64,000 bases of DNA. It comes from Corythoichthys intestinalis (lineage: Eukaryota; Chordata; Actinopteri; Syngnathiformes; Syngnathidae). The stretch is taken from the NCBI RefSeq assembly GCF_030265065.1, contig NC_080410.1, forward strand, positions 24,621,398 to 24,685,397, written 5' to 3'. The notes under the pieces are model-generated. The model was not told where the DNA came from. It saw only the letters and a program-made list of their open reading frames with translations, and made no database searches. Positions 1 through 13,095 of this stretch are shown here, piece after piece. A program made the translations under genes and the position numbers. Positions within the stretch are counted from its first letter, which is position 1. Each line of letters opens with the position of its first letter.

Positions 1-780
1 TCGCCATTTGTTTCTACTTCCGACAACATGCTCTAAATACGACAATCTATGACACCACTGCAGTCTCTTTGTTTTCCCGCAAGAAGGACGCACAGCCTAT
101 TTTATTGTGAGAGAAATCAACATTGGTTCCAACAATATTAGTGCAGGTGGTGAAAAAAAGGTGAGTCTTACCATTTACATGAAGAAGGATATGATGGATA
201 TGATTGAAAAATATGAGCGTGGGGTGCGCATCCGTGATATGGCTCAACAATACAGCCGTAGACCGTCTCGCTCGGCGGTCCTCCTATATTCGCCAGTCTT
301 TATAAGTTAAGGTGGCAATTATTATTGTGGTAACTTTGCCAAATAAATCGCCAGTGTCATCAGGTTTCTAATCATTTATTCCATCAACTTGTGCCTAGTA
401 TCCCCCGCAGCAAGTAAACAAAGTGAAAGTGAGGCTCACGCTGTTAGCCACGCGATGCATTCAGGTACACCACGAAAACACAATCGCCAAATTAGAACCT
501 TGTTTGTTACATTATTACAGGTATTATTTTTATAATTATTACTATTATTATATTATTATTCCAATTTATATTCATAATTTGTTTGCTTTGCACTTTGTAA
601 CTGATATTTGCAATAGTAACATCAGTATTTATTAAGACTTTAGTGTAGGTTTTCGGGCTGTGGAATGAATTAATGGAATTATAATGTATTCTTGTGGGAA
701 AATCCTACTCGACATAAGACCATTTTGACTTACAAACAAGGTCCTGGAACAAATTAACTTCGTATGTAGAGGTACCACTG
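1..780 (+). mobile_element. Tigger/pogo-like MITE, copy 1 (5' end outside window)
   Basis: The right end at 771-780 (ggtaccactg) is followed by TA and matches the terminal repeat of three other copies in this window, at 15317, 34712 and 62778. Bases 107-310 encode a relic of a transposase N-terminus with KKVSLTIYMKKDMMDMIEKY followed by ERGVRIRDMAQQYSR, the helix-turn-helix region typical of Tigger/pogo (CENP-B-like) transposases. No catalytic domain follows, so the element is non-autonomous. The left end is cut by the window edge. Confidence 0.7.
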
Positions 781-1363
781 TAGTTATGATAAGTTTTGAA
801 CATTTTACTGTCCCACTGCATTATTTTTAAACAACAACAAAGTAGAAAAATGCTTGTCTTCATTAAACGCTTCATTGAGTGAGTCCACTCAAATCCGCTC
901 AAGCTGCTCACTTGGTCACAATGAGTTGCGACGGCAACTGTTTAACAAGCTAAACGATGATTGACGCATTCTGCGCTTTGAAGTTTCAGCTTCCAAGCAT
1001 CTCTGGCAAGATCAAACGTCATTCAATCATTGTTAACTTTACTAAGCATCTCTCGTACACTGCTAGATTGAGAAAAGCAGTAGGGGGGAGAGGGAGACTA
1101 CTAGATCGGATCAGGACAGCTCATCTGTATTTATTTTTTTTTTATTATTGAAAAAATAAAATCCGTGTTGGACTAAGGGCCCGATTTATGAAGCGCGAAG
1201 TAGCGAGGGATCACTGTAGTGGAGAAAAACAAAGTCAGTATTCCTAGGCGACCAGCCAACATGGGGACCGAGAAATTTTATCAATGCTGGTACTATTTCA
1301 GCCAATTAAACGAGTATTCCAGATTGCCCGCCCCTTCCTTGTGAAATTATTAATACTCATAAT
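781..1363. other. Intergenic, no gene seen
   Basis: No coding signal was found. A stretch at about 1275-1350 (tcaatgctggtactatttca and following) recurs at about 10205-10290 and, reversed, near 18480-18510, so it is a low-copy dispersed repeat of unknown class. Confidence 0.5.
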
Positions 1364-2321
1364 TAGAGTCCGATCACGTCATTTTCAAAGTATCGGAATC
1401 GGCAAAAAAATATCGGCCATGCCTTTTTTTAATATCTATATATATATTATATATAATTAAATTGTTTTCTAAATGTATTTAACGTTACCGACATAATATG
1501 TTACTCATCCAGAGTCTTTAGTTTAGGCTTAAGGTAGGGTTATCAAATTTATCCCGATAACGTCGGCAATTAATTTTTTAAAAAAATGTATCACGTTAAA
1601 ATATTTAACGCAATTAATGCATGCACTGCACGACCCATTCACGCATTGTCGCGCTCAATCTGTAATGGCGCCGTTTTACCTATATAGGGGGATAAAAGGC
1701 AGCGTAAAATGAGTAGAGTGAATTTTGGCAGCCTTTGGAGCCTTTTTTTAATTGGCTAAAGCCTTACAATCCCTCTCCCTACGATTAGAAATATCATGGG
1801 AAGCAATGTGGGGAAGCAAGGTAGCAATTGATCTTTTTCTTAACACCATATGCTATTTCCCAACGCAGAGAAGATATATCAATTGGTAGCACTACGCACA
1901 GTCATGGTTCCACTTCCCATCATGCATTTGGGCATGGCTACAGTATCATTTACTGAAACCTCAACAAATACACTAGATGTCAATATTTAGTCACAATATC
2001 CAAAGTCACAAGTCTTTCTCTCCGTGGATCCCTCTCACAGAAAGAATGTAAATAATGTAAATGCCATCTTGACAGGCAATGGTAACAAATACAGTACTTA
2101 TGTCTGTATGTTGAATGTATATATTCGTCAGAGTTTTATTCATTTTTTTCTTAATGCATTGCCAAAATGTTTATGATTGGGAAAAATTATCGGGAATAAT
2201 TGGAATTGAATCGGGAGCAAAAAAAAGCAATCGGATCGGGAAATATCGGGATCGGCAGATACTCAAACTAAAACGATCGGGATCGGATCGGGAGCAAAAA
2301 AACATGATCGGAACAACCCTA
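1364..2321. mobile_element. hAT-type MITE with 8-bp target duplication
   Basis: The element starts tagagtccgatcacg and ends gatcggaacaaccctA. The flanks carry a perfect 8-base duplication, ctcataat, at 1356-1363 and 2322-2329, as expected for hAT insertion. Inner sequence is rich in 'atcggaatcggc' units. From about 1545 it holds part of a second repeat that resembles the element at 41828-42570. No transposase frame remains. A shorter diverged relative lies at about 43900-44100. Confidence 0.75.
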
Positions 2322-2861
2322 CTCATAATCGCATGCACCTATCAGTGTGTATGTGCATGGGTAAAAGTGATATAACTTAATGGCCGCACTCCTTATTGGT
2401 GTCATTTTTTACAAAACATTATTTTCTCAATTTTCTGGAAATGAAAAGAAAATCATCATTTGCATGAATAGTTTGATTGTCTTCCTCGGCTCTACGATAC
2501 AGTAGCATTTCATTTCGTCATGTTTTCCGTTTAATTTTGCCATTTCCAGTCTGCCATGAAGATAATTGCGATGTTTGTTTATAGCTTTTCTTCTTACTGC
2601 GAAGAGGAAAGAACGATCGGCCCCGCCATGATATTAACGTCATCAGTCTGCACACTGTGATTCGGGGATCAAACGCCTGCCTCGTCCAGGAAAAGTTCCG
2701 GACATAATACGCGACCCGTTAAATGTCTGTGTATTCTCCATGTCAGTCGACCGAGGAAATTGCTTTCACACACAAGGGCTATCTGTTTAAACCCCAGGAT
2801 TTTAACATTGTTGAGGTATGTGTGAAAGGGGCTCTGGAGAGGCCTGAAGTTATAGGAACTA
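2322..2861. other. Intergenic, no gene seen
   Basis: I see no conserved frame or repeat boundary here. The short frame at 2723-2983 runs into the Tc1 terminal repeat and is not supported as a gene. Confidence 0.4.
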
Positions 2862-3108
2862 CACTGCTGACCAAAAGTATTGGTACCCCTGCAATTCTGT
2901 CAGATGATGCTCAATTTCTCCCAGAAAAGGATTGCAATTACAAATGCTTCGGTAGAAAATATGTTTTATTTTGCTTGCAGTGAAAAAACTCAAAACAGAA
3001 TGAAAAAAAATTATTTAAATCATTATCATTTAACACAAAACTCCAAAAATGGGCCAGACAAAAGTATTGGCACCCTTGGTCTAATACTTGATAGCACAAC
3101 CTTTAGAC

Positions 3109-3325
3109 CAGGGTTCACGAAATCCGGACCTCTGAACCACTTTTCCTGTCGTGTTTTCCATGCCTCCCTCCTCCAACACACCTGAATCAAAATAATCAGG
3201 ATCATTATCAGGCTTCTGGAGAGGTTGCTGATGACATAATCATTTGATTCAGGTGTTTTTGGGGAGAGAGACGTGGAAAACACGACAGTAAAAGTGGCAC
3301 CGAGGTCCGGATTTAGTGAACCCTG
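3109..3325. mobile_element. Palindromic hAT-like MITE inside the Tc1
   Basis: The 217-base element begins cagggttcacgaaatccgga and ends in its inverted copy (tccggatttagtgaaccctg). The arms, about 80 bases each, leave a short spacer. The flanks are ctttagac (3101-3108) and ctttcgac (3326-3333), an 8-base duplication with one mismatch. It has no coding capacity. Confidence 0.82.
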
Positions 3326-3399
3326 CTTTCGACAAAATAAGTACGAACAACCGCTTCCGGTATCCATCAGTGAGATTCTTACAATGCTCTGTTAGAATT

Positions 3400-4333
<934 letters not shown>

Positions 4334-4515
4334 TTTTAACTGGCTACAAGTGTAATTTAGTTATTGCCGCCATCTGTTATGTGCTACAGGTAAGTAACAG
4401 GTACTGTTAATTACACAAATTAGAGAAGCAGTACATGATTTTTCAAAGGATGCCAATACTTTTTTCTGGCCCATTTTAGGAGCTTTGTGTAAAATGATAA
4501 TGATTTATTTTTTTT

Positions 4516-4593
4516 CCCATTCTCTCAAAATAAATGAAGATATTACTACCAAAGCAATAATAGTAATATCTTCATTTATTTTGAGAGAATGGG
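4516..4593. repeat. Perfect 33-bp inverted repeat (hairpin) and AT-rich tract
   Basis: Bases 4516-4548 and 4561-4593 are exact inverted copies, separated by 12 bases. The outer arm is ordinary Tc1 subterminal sequence. The inverted copy and the AT-rich 'gaatata' tract that follows (to about 4715) lie just before the 5' end of the inserted Rex3 and have no counterpart in the other Tc1 arm. Confidence 0.9.
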
Positions 4594-4725
4594 AAAAAAA
4601 GAAGAAAAAAAAAGATATAGTAGTAATATGAGTAATAGTAATATAGTAATAGAATATAGAATATAGAATATATAGTAATAGAATATATAATATAGAATAT
4701 AGTAATATGAAGATATTACTACCAA

Positions 4726-7700
4726 AGCCTCCTCCGTGAGTCATCACCTTATCGTGTTGGAGGGGTTTGCGTGTCCCAATGATCCTAGGAGCTATGTTGT
4801 CTGGGGCTTTAAGCCCCTGGCAGGGTCACCCATGGCAAACAGGTCCTAGGTGAGGGGCCAGACTAAGCATGGCTCAAAATGACTCCTTATGATGAAAAAA
4901 CATACATGAACTCCAGTTTCCCTTGCCCGGACGCGGGTTACCGGGGCCCCCCTCTGGAGCCAGGCCTGGAGGTGGGGCTCAAAGGCAAGCGTCTGGTGGC
5001 CGGGCCTGTCCCCACGGGGCCCGGCCGGGCACAGCCCGAAAAGGCAACATGGGTTCCCCTTCCCATGGGCTCACCACCTGTTGGAGGGGCCAAAGGGGTC
5101 GGGTGCGCAGAGAGTTGGGCGTCAGCCAAAGGCGGGGGCCTTGGCGGTCCAACCCCCAGCTGCAGAAGCTAACTCTTGGGACATGGAATGTCACCTCTCT
5201 GGCAGGGAAGGAGCCTGAGCTGGTGGGTGAGGCAGAGAAATTCCGACTACATATAGTCGGACTCTCCTCCACACACAGCTTGGGTTCTGGTACCAATCCT
5301 CTCGAGAGGGGTTGGTCTCTCTTCCACTTTGGAGTTGCCCGCGGTGAGAGGCGCCGAGCAGGTGTGGGCATACTTATTGCCCCCTGGCTTGGTGCCTGTA
5401 CGTTGGGGTTTACCCCGATAGACGAGAGGGTAGCCTCTCTCCGCCTTCGGGTGGGGGGACGGGTTTTGACTGTTGTTTGCGCTTATGCACCGAACAGCAG
5501 CTCAGAATACCCACCCTTTTTGGAGTCCTTGGAGGGTGTGCTGGAGAGCGCCCACTCTGGGGACTCCCTCGTTCTACTGGGGGACTTCAACGCTCACGTG
5601 GGCAATGACAGTGAGACCTGGAGGGGCGTGATTGGGAGGAACGGCCCCCCTGATCAGAACCCGAGTGGTGTTCTGTTATTGGACTTCTGTGCTCGTCACG
5701 GTTTGTCCATAACGAACACCATGTTCAAACATAGGGGTGTCCATATGTGCACTTGGCACCAGGACACCCTAGGCCGCAGTTCAATGATCGACTTTGTAAT
5801 CGTGTCATCGGACTTGCGGCCACATGTTTTGGACACTCGGGTGAAGAGAGGGGCGGAGCTGTCAACTGATCACCACCTGGTGGTGTGTTGGCTCCGATGG
5901 CGGGGGAAGTTGCTGGCCAGACCTGGCAGGCCCAAACGTATTGTGAGGGTCTGCTGGGAACGTCTGGCGGAATCCCCTGTCAGAAAGAGTTTCAACACCC
6001 ACCTCCGGCAGAACTTCTCCCTTGTCCCGGGGGAGGTGGGGGACATTGAGTCCGAGTGGGCCATGTTCTGCACCTCCATTGTTGAGGCGGCCGATCGGAG
6101 CTGTGGCCGTAAGGTGGTTGGTGCCTGTCGTGGCGGCAATCCCCGAACCCGCTGGTGGAAACCAGTGGTAAGGGATGCCGTCAAGCTGAAGAAGGAGGCC
6201 TATCAGGCCTTTTTGGCCTGTGGGACTCCGGAGGCAGCTGACAGGTACCGGCTGGCCAAGCGGACTGCGGCTTCGGCGGTCGCTGAGGCAAAAACTCGGA
6301 CATGGGAGGAGTTCGGCGAGGCCATGGAAAACGACTTCCGGACGGCTATGAGGAAATTCTGGTCCACCATCCGGCGTCTGAGGAGAGGAAAGCAGTGCAC
6401 CATTAACACTGTGTATAGTGAAGATTGTTTACTGCTGACCTCGACTCAGGACATCGTGAGTCTGTGGGGAGAATACTTCGAAGCCCTCCTCAATTCCACT
6501 GACACGCCTTCCTTTGAGGAAGCAGGGTCTGGGGACTCTGAGGTGGGCCCTTCGATCTCTGGGGTGGAAGTCACTGAGGCGGTTGGTAAGCTCCTCGGTG
6601 GCAAGGCCCCGGGGGTGGATGAGATCTGCCTGGAGTTCCTAAAGGCTCTGGATATTGTAGGGCTGTCATGGCTGACACGCCTCTACAACATCGCGTGGAC
6701 ATCGGGGACAGTGCCTCTGGATTGGCAGACCGGGGTGGTGGTCCCGCTTTTCAAAAAGGGGGACCGGAGGGTGTGTTCCAATTATAGAGGGATCACACTC
6801 CTCAGCCTCCCCGGTAAAGTCTATCCAGGGGTGCTGGAGAGGAGGGTCCATCGGGAAGTCGAATCTCGGATTCAGGAGGAGCAGTGTGGTTTTCGTCCCG
6901 GCCGTGGAACAGTGGACCAGCTCTACACCCTCGGCAGGGTCCTTGAGGGTGCATGGGAGTTCGCCCAACCAGTCTACATGTGTTTTGTGGATTTGGAGAA
7001 GGCGTTCGACCGTGTGCCTAGGGGAGTCCTGTGGAGGGTGCTCCGGGAGTATGGGGTACCGAGCCCCTTGGTAAGGGCTGTTCGGTCGCTGTACGACTGG
7101 TGTCAGAGTCTGGTCCGCATTGCCGGCAGTAAGTCGAATTCGTTCCCAGTGAGGACTGGACTCCGCCAAGGCTGCCCTTTATCACCGATTCTGTTCATAA
7201 TTTTTATGGACAGAACTTCTAGGCGCAGCCGAAGCGTTGAGGGTGTCCGGTTTGGTGGCCTCAGCATTTCATCTCTGCTTTTTGCGGATGATGTGGTGCT
7301 GTTGGCTTCATCAAGCCGTGACCTACAACTCTCATTGGGACGGTTCGCAGCCGAGTGTGAAGCGGTTGGGATGAAGATCAGCACCTCCAAATCCGAGACC
7401 ATGGTCCTCAGCCGGAAAAGGTTGGCATGCCCTCTCCGGGTCGGGGAGGAGATCCTGCCCCAAGTGGAGGAGTTCAAGTATCTTGGGGTCTTGTTCACGA
7501 GTGAGGGTAGGAGGGAGCGGGAGATTGACAAGCGGATCAGTGCAGCGTCTGCAGTGATGCGGACTCTGCACCGGTCCGTTGTGGTGAAGAAGGAGCTGAG
7601 CCAAAAGGCGAAGCTCTCGATTTACTGGTCGATCTACGTTCCTACCCTCACCTATGGTCACGAGCTGTGGGTCGTGACCGAAAGAACAAGATCCCGGATA

Positions 7701-8102
7701 CAATCGGCCGAATTGAGTTTCCTCCGCAGGGTGTCCGGGGCTCTCCCTTAGAGATAGGGTGAGAAGCTCGGTCATCCGGGAGGGGCTTGGTGTCGAGCCG
7801 CTACTCCTCCGCGTTGAGAGGAGCCAGCTGAGGTGGCTCGGGCATCTAGTTCGAATGGCTCCTGGACGCCTCCCTGGAGAGGTGTTCCGGGCATATCCCA
7901 CCGGCGGGAGGCCCCGGGGTCGACCCAGGACACGCTGGAGAGACCATGTCTCTCGGCTGGCCTGGGAACGCCTTGGAATCCCGCCGGACGAGCTGGCTGA
8001 AGTGGCTGGGGAGAGGGAAGTCTGGGCTTCCCTGCTAAAGCTGCTGCCCCCGCGACCCGACCCCGGACTAAGCGGAAGATAATGGATGGAATGGATGGAT
8101 GG
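4726..8102 (+). mobile_element. Rex3 non-LTR retrotransposon (RTE clade), near full length
   Basis: The element has a 5' leader from about 4726, one long reading frame, and a 3' tail of repeated GGAT units ending at 8102. It is flanked by the 8-base duplication actaccaa (4718-4725 and 8103-8110), which also lies in the Tc1 target. Two stretches match from memory the fish Rex3 PCR primer sites, tggcagaccggggtggtggt at about 6723 and ctgccctttatcaccg near 7173. An isolated copy of the same 3' tail occurs at 15727-15786. Confidence 0.93.
4923..8082 (+). pseudogene. Rex3 endonuclease-reverse transcriptase ORF, one frameshift
   Basis: The frame 4923-7751 encodes about 942 residues. An apurinic-type endonuclease domain spans about residues 84-320, with [29 protein letters not shown] and [11 protein letters not shown] reverse transcriptase domain follows at about 540-850, with [49 protein letters not shown] and the catalytic FADDVV near residue 786. 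The frame ends early at LRRVSGALP. One extra G in the GGGG run at 7737-7740 accounts for the shift. The C-terminal part continues in another frame at 7759-8082 (GQ..RGRPRTRWRDHVSRLA region, ending KLLPPRPDPGLSGR). Apart from this the protein looks complete, so the copy is probably young. The true start is uncertain. Confidence 0.92.
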
Positions 8103-8197
8103 ACTACCAACGCATTTGTAATTGCAAGCATTTTCTGTGAGAAATTTAGCATTATCTGACAGAATTGCAGGGGTGCCATTAGTTTTGGCAAGCAGTG

Positions 8198-9364
8198 TAA
8201 GTACTCAGGTCCGAAAGCAGACTACTGATAAACCTTAGAGTGTAAGAAGGGCTTATGATGGTAGTTTATAATTAAAATGCCCCAAAATAATTAAGAAGTG
8301 ACCCGAGCTCCACCGGAAGTGACCTAGAAATGCCTCAAAATCATCAGGAAGTGATATCAACATAAAATTACTCAAAAATGCCTCAAATTCACTTGGAAGT
8401 GACGTGGAAATGTGCCAAAATTAACAGGAAGCGACCCAAAAATCAACAAAGGAGTCACTGACAGGAGTTAACTGCGCATCATGTAAGCATTCCAACACAA
8501 TTTCTCCTGAAAAGCCCATAATTATCGATTAATAATATTAAAGTTTTTGAAATTACCTAAAATAATCACTTGCCCTTTAAAGGGTTAAGGATTTTATCTG
8601 GCTCAGGAAACAGAAAACAGCAAACATTAATATTCAAAATCTTTGCAGTCAAATGTAGAAGCCTACATTTGTTCTTCCCAAATGACTCCATAATTTTCCC
8701 CTGTGCCCACAATGAGGGTATGTAAACACTAATATTTTCCCCTTTTATGTGGTTAGGTCAACTTAAACTTGCACAGATGTACTCAATGTCCGCCTTTGCA
8801 TGTGTGTATTTTCAGGCACTCAAAGCCTGCAAAAGAAGGGGTCACAGATACGACTTAATAACTGGCGGCATGTTATTCATTTCCATCCATATTGTCATTT
8901 TGTCTTTATCTCATTCTGCTCTGCATTAGTCCTCAGAGAGGCTGTCAATCGGGGGCTAATGGATCGTAATTGCATGCAGACGGCTCGGAACATCACAGGC
9001 GCGGGGCACAATAATCACATGTACAGTCAAAAATTGCTTACGATAGATGAAGCCACCCCTTGAGGCGATGTTGGGGTACAGGTTAGTCATTTGCGACTCA
9101 TTTTCCCTGGGAAAGCTATTGGAGCGATGCCACGCATGAATTAACGCGATTCCTACGAATAAACGATGCCAAGACCGCCTGATAAATACAAGCTGAGCGA
9201 CTTACGAAACATGACATCTTTGAGTTGACGTTTTCTTGGTTACAGTTCCTTCGTTAGCGTCAATAAAAACCAAGAAATGCTTAAAAGCATAGTTTATTTA
9301 TTAAGGCTCATTTTCACCACAAGTGATGTGACACAACATGTTGTGATATGGTAGATGAATTGTT
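8198..9364. other. Intergenic; degenerate short tandem repeat, no gene seen
   Basis: Bases of about 8285-8460 hold loosely repeated units of about 50 bases built on 'aaatgcctcaaaa' and 'ggaagtgac'. A related stretch in reverse sense is seen at about 31560-31740 (cacttcctgttgattttggg). The rest shows no coding signal. Confidence 0.45.
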
Positions 9365-9463
9365 TGAACTTTTGGCTGCAATTGGTGGCGATCGACGTCC
9401 AATCAACTTCGACTGTCAAAAGGATTGGACGTCCATCGCCGACAATGGCAGACAATGAGTTAA
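9365..9463. repeat. Dispersed palindromic MITE, family A
   Basis: The ends are inverted copies around 'gacgtccaatc' and 'ggattggacgtccatcgcc', finishing in caatgagttaa. This family, with consensus ends like 'aactcattggctgccattga', recurs more than ten times in the window. Confidence 0.7.
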
Positions 9464-10414
9464 TTTTTCGTAGTGGTGCCCCACATCACAGTTTTGAGAA
9501 TCCTTGCTCCATCATCTCCATGATGAATGCTGTAATTACAGAGACGGAGCCAGGGGGATGAGGGGAGGGGACTTCTACGCTCCACTTATTACCAGATGTT
9601 TAAAAGGTCACTCCAGTTTACACACTCACACAAAACGAAGACTAAGCGTCTGTGAAGTGAGTGAGAGCAAACATTTGGACTGATTTTAATGCAGAATGTC
9701 ACCTGAAGTGAGCACGAAAAAGGAAAGAAACGGAGGGTAGGGTGATATCAATGATTTTCCGTTTTATGATTTGACACACTTATGACAAGAATTCAACTTG
9801 TATTTTCTTTCTGTTGGCACAGATTCAAATGTTTTGCTCTTTGGCTGCTGTGACATTTATCCAGCGACTTACGTTCGACCTGATAGCGCCGTTTCCACCA
9901 AGTGCTAAGTAGAGTGCAGTTAAGTTAACCCCTTTAAGCTCCAAAGTCTCAAAATTGCAACAAGTAACAATGCCAGAGTTGCAAACATGGTGCCTCTTGT
10001 AGTTAGGGTTTACACTTTTATTACTTTTTTTTTTTTTTTAATTAATTGGACCTCTGGCTTGTTAAAGTTAGCATGGTGCTTGTCGCAATTGTGTGACTTT
10101 GGCATTTAAAGAGTTAATAAGGTACATTGCTATTATTTTAAAGGGAAAGACAACACCTTTCAATAAATAATAATACATTAAAAAACAAAGGGGGGGGGGC
10201 ATTTTGTCAATGCTGGTACTATTTTAGCCAATCAATTGCAATTATCATAATTTGTCCGGCCTTCCCTGTTATGTCATTAATACCCATGCACTTGCACTCA
10301 AGTCTATTAGTGTAGTTGTGTGCGTGGGTATAAACTGACGTCACAAAATTTCTATGCCATTTTTGTGCTTTCACATAATTTTCTCCACCATCAGAGATCT
10401 AGGAAATTCGCAAT
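9464..10414. other. Intergenic, no gene seen
   Basis: No coding signal. It contains a poly-T run near 10026 and a low-copy repeat at about 10205-10290 shared with about 1275-1350. Confidence 0.4.
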
Positions 10415-11557
10415 TTGCATACTTAAGTTCAGAATTTTTTACTTTAGGCTTAATCTTCGAGTAGGCAGGAGTTTAATTAGTTGTTGGAGTAGAATTAAAC
10501 AAATTCCGTGCAGTTTGTAAGCTATTTGATAGTTTCAGGGCTCCGGAGTGGCTAAGCTAGCGCGAGTCAATGGGGCCAACTTAGCATGCCAATAAAAAAC
10601 GATATAGATCTACGAACAGATCCCACAGTCAAATAAATTCAACATGTAGATCATTATTCCGAAAACGTAATTCATTTCATTCTGCAGGACTATTTTTTTT
10701 TTTTTAGATGCGTAATACGACCACAGTAGAGAGGAGTGCTTCGGCCGCTCGTGCTCACGCTGCATTCAAGGAAGGTTGGAAGTCGGACATCTCCCACTCG
10801 GAGGGTACTAAATGCAACCTCAAAGTGTTCAAAGCAAATGTAAACAGCAAAGATGGTTGATCGCGACAAGTTATTTTTTCTTTTGGCCATCAAAAGACAT
10901 TTTGACCTTTAGCAAACCTGCATCCGCGTAAGTGATCAAATATTGGAGGCCTTCCAATGATATTTGTCCAGATCGGAGGTTGGAAACTTAACTTGACTTC
11001 CCACCTTCCTTGAATGCAGCAACAGTCTGCTGAGTTTACTGACGGCTAGCAACATGGTGAAATGTGCATTTAGTTGAGGCTGGGGAAACAGACAGAAGAA
11101 ATGGGCAAAGGAAAGTTTCCACAAATTCCTTATGAATAGCGAGGAACAGTATAAACTGGTTACGTGCTGCTTACTACGACATAAAAAATCTGCGGTGAAA
11201 AAAACAGATGTGATATTGCTCTGCCCTGCTCCTCTGCAGAGCTTCTGGATTACAAATGTTGCTGTTCATACTGCAAATATAGACAGGCAATGGTAAGTTT
11301 TAATAACTTTGTCCTGAAAACGTAGCCAACAATATTGGTTGCATGGGTCATCGATGATTTTCATGTGTGCATATGTTGTTTTTTATTGGCATGCTAAATT
11401 GGCCTAATTGACTGGCGCTAGCTTAGCCACTCTGGAGCCTTGAAACTAACAAATAACTAAAAAACTACAAGGAAATTGTTGGAATCAACTTTACCGACTA
11501 ATTAAACCCTCGCTAACTTGACGCCTGATGTCAAAATTCTGAACTTCCCCTTTAAAT
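10415..11557. mobile_element. Long-terminal-inverted-repeat element of unknown family
   Basis: About 200 bases at 10420-10602 (including gtggctaagctagcgcgagt and ttagcatgccaataaaaaac) return inverted at 11378-11556. A second inner palindrome pairs 10763-10785 with about 11004-11024 (aaccttccttgaatgcagca). No transposase frame is visible. The outer limits are approximate, and a clear target duplication was not found. Confidence 0.65.
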
Positions 11558-12005
11558 ACTTCAAGCAACAGTCTCTATATGAATGTTATTTATACGTGGT
11601 GCTGTCTTGCACTTTAAGTTGTGGTTCAAGCACTTTCTGGCACAATTTCGTTTCTATAACACACCTTTCTAATGCAGCATAAACATTCCATGTATTATAT
11701 TTCCAATCAACTTTCAATTTCAAATTAAAAATGAAATTAGCAGCTTTGTACTTCGAATTTATGTTTCAGATTAAAAATCTAAGCAATTTTGGCTCATTTC
11801 TTTTCATTACATGACATGTTAAATGCTAACAGCTAACGTTTCTCGCTAATTTTGGGTTTGATTTGAAACCAAAAACCAAACATGTGTTTCGTCCTTTATA
11901 TAAGCATATATGCTTAATACATCACATTTTACTGACATTTACCGGAACCTCAGGGTTGTGAAAAATGTCTACCTTGATTGCAATATAATAAAAAAGGCCT
12001 TTGTT

Positions 12006-12036
<31 letters not shown>

Positions 12037-12557
12037 ATCAAGTGTGAGTGTTAATGTTGCAATTACAGGAAAATGTTAGCAAAAAGTGTAAAAAAATAAA
12101 TACAAGGAAAGACTGTACGTCGGGGGAGGAAAACCAGTGAAGATATCAACTCCTAAGTAAAATTTCCTTCACTCTGAAAAAACATCTGTCCTCTTAAGGT
12201 AGTGAAAAAAGCCAGGTGTGTAAATTCCATGTCAGAGGGGGAAAAGCGGAAAAATGTCACATTTTCCAGGCTGTGCTATAAAGATCTATTGTCTCGTTCT
12301 TGTATGAAAGAACCACAAGCTAAGAACACAATGCTGAACACCGGCTGTTGTTTGTCATCTTCGTTGAATTCAATTACTGTTGCAGTCCGTAACACTATCA
12401 CTATATCCTCTAGTACTGGAATTCAAGTTCAACATGATCATCAATGATTGATTGTTAAGAATTTGGTTTGGTGGAATAGATTGTTCATTCACACAAAGGA
12501 GTGCACTACATTTATATGAAACAGGAGTTGATTGTCACATGAATGATTTATATTTAA
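11558..12557. other. Intergenic, no gene seen
   Basis: No coding signal. A long A-run lies at about 12008-12030, possibly a retroposon tail, but no element was recognised upstream of it. Confidence 0.4.
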
Positions 12558-12650
12558 TTTGCTACCGTTGACGGCGATAGATGTCCAATCTATTTGAATT
12601 GGGAGCAGTTAAAAATGGATTGGACTTCTATTATCGTCAATAGCGCTGAA
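12558..12650. repeat. Family A MITE
   Basis: Inverted halves around gatagatgtccaatctattt and ggattggacttctattatcg. Diverged copy of the palindromic family seen at 9365. Confidence 0.6.
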
Positions 12651-12849
12651 CCTACCTACCACTTGGTGGAAACACAGCATGAAGACTCAACATGTATCAA
12701 AACGGGTTACATGAATGCCCCACCGGGTCGCTTCCGCCTGCCTGGAAGTGTTGCGATAGAACAAAAATCTTCAGCAAACGTGTAAACTCCTTTCGAGTAG
12801 ATAGTCAGGCATAGTTTTGTGCTTTACATGCAAGGATATAGAACACAGC

Positions 12850-12930
12850 TAAATATGGGCGGGTACCTGCTGGCAGCCCGTTGGATTTCTTGTCAGCGCA
12901 TCCGCCTCACATATCTGGGTCAAATCTCAG
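12850..12930 (+). repeat. Possible tRNA-derived SINE fragment
   Basis: The stretch gtcagcgcatccgcctcaca followed by tctgggtcaaatctcag resembles the B-box region of fish tRNA-derived repeats. Only a fragment is present and no tail was found. Confidence 0.3.
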
Positions 12931-13095
12931 CCTTAATACAGCTTAAGAGGTGTTGAAAAATATTTCTCTTCTAATAAACAAATGCACATATAGCTGAAGA
13001 CCGAGCCTTTAAAAGTTTACTCGCTCTGAGTGAATTCCAAGTGCTCAGCTTTGACCCGCACCAGCGTGAAAGGCTTGGACGCGGATCTCGGCTCC

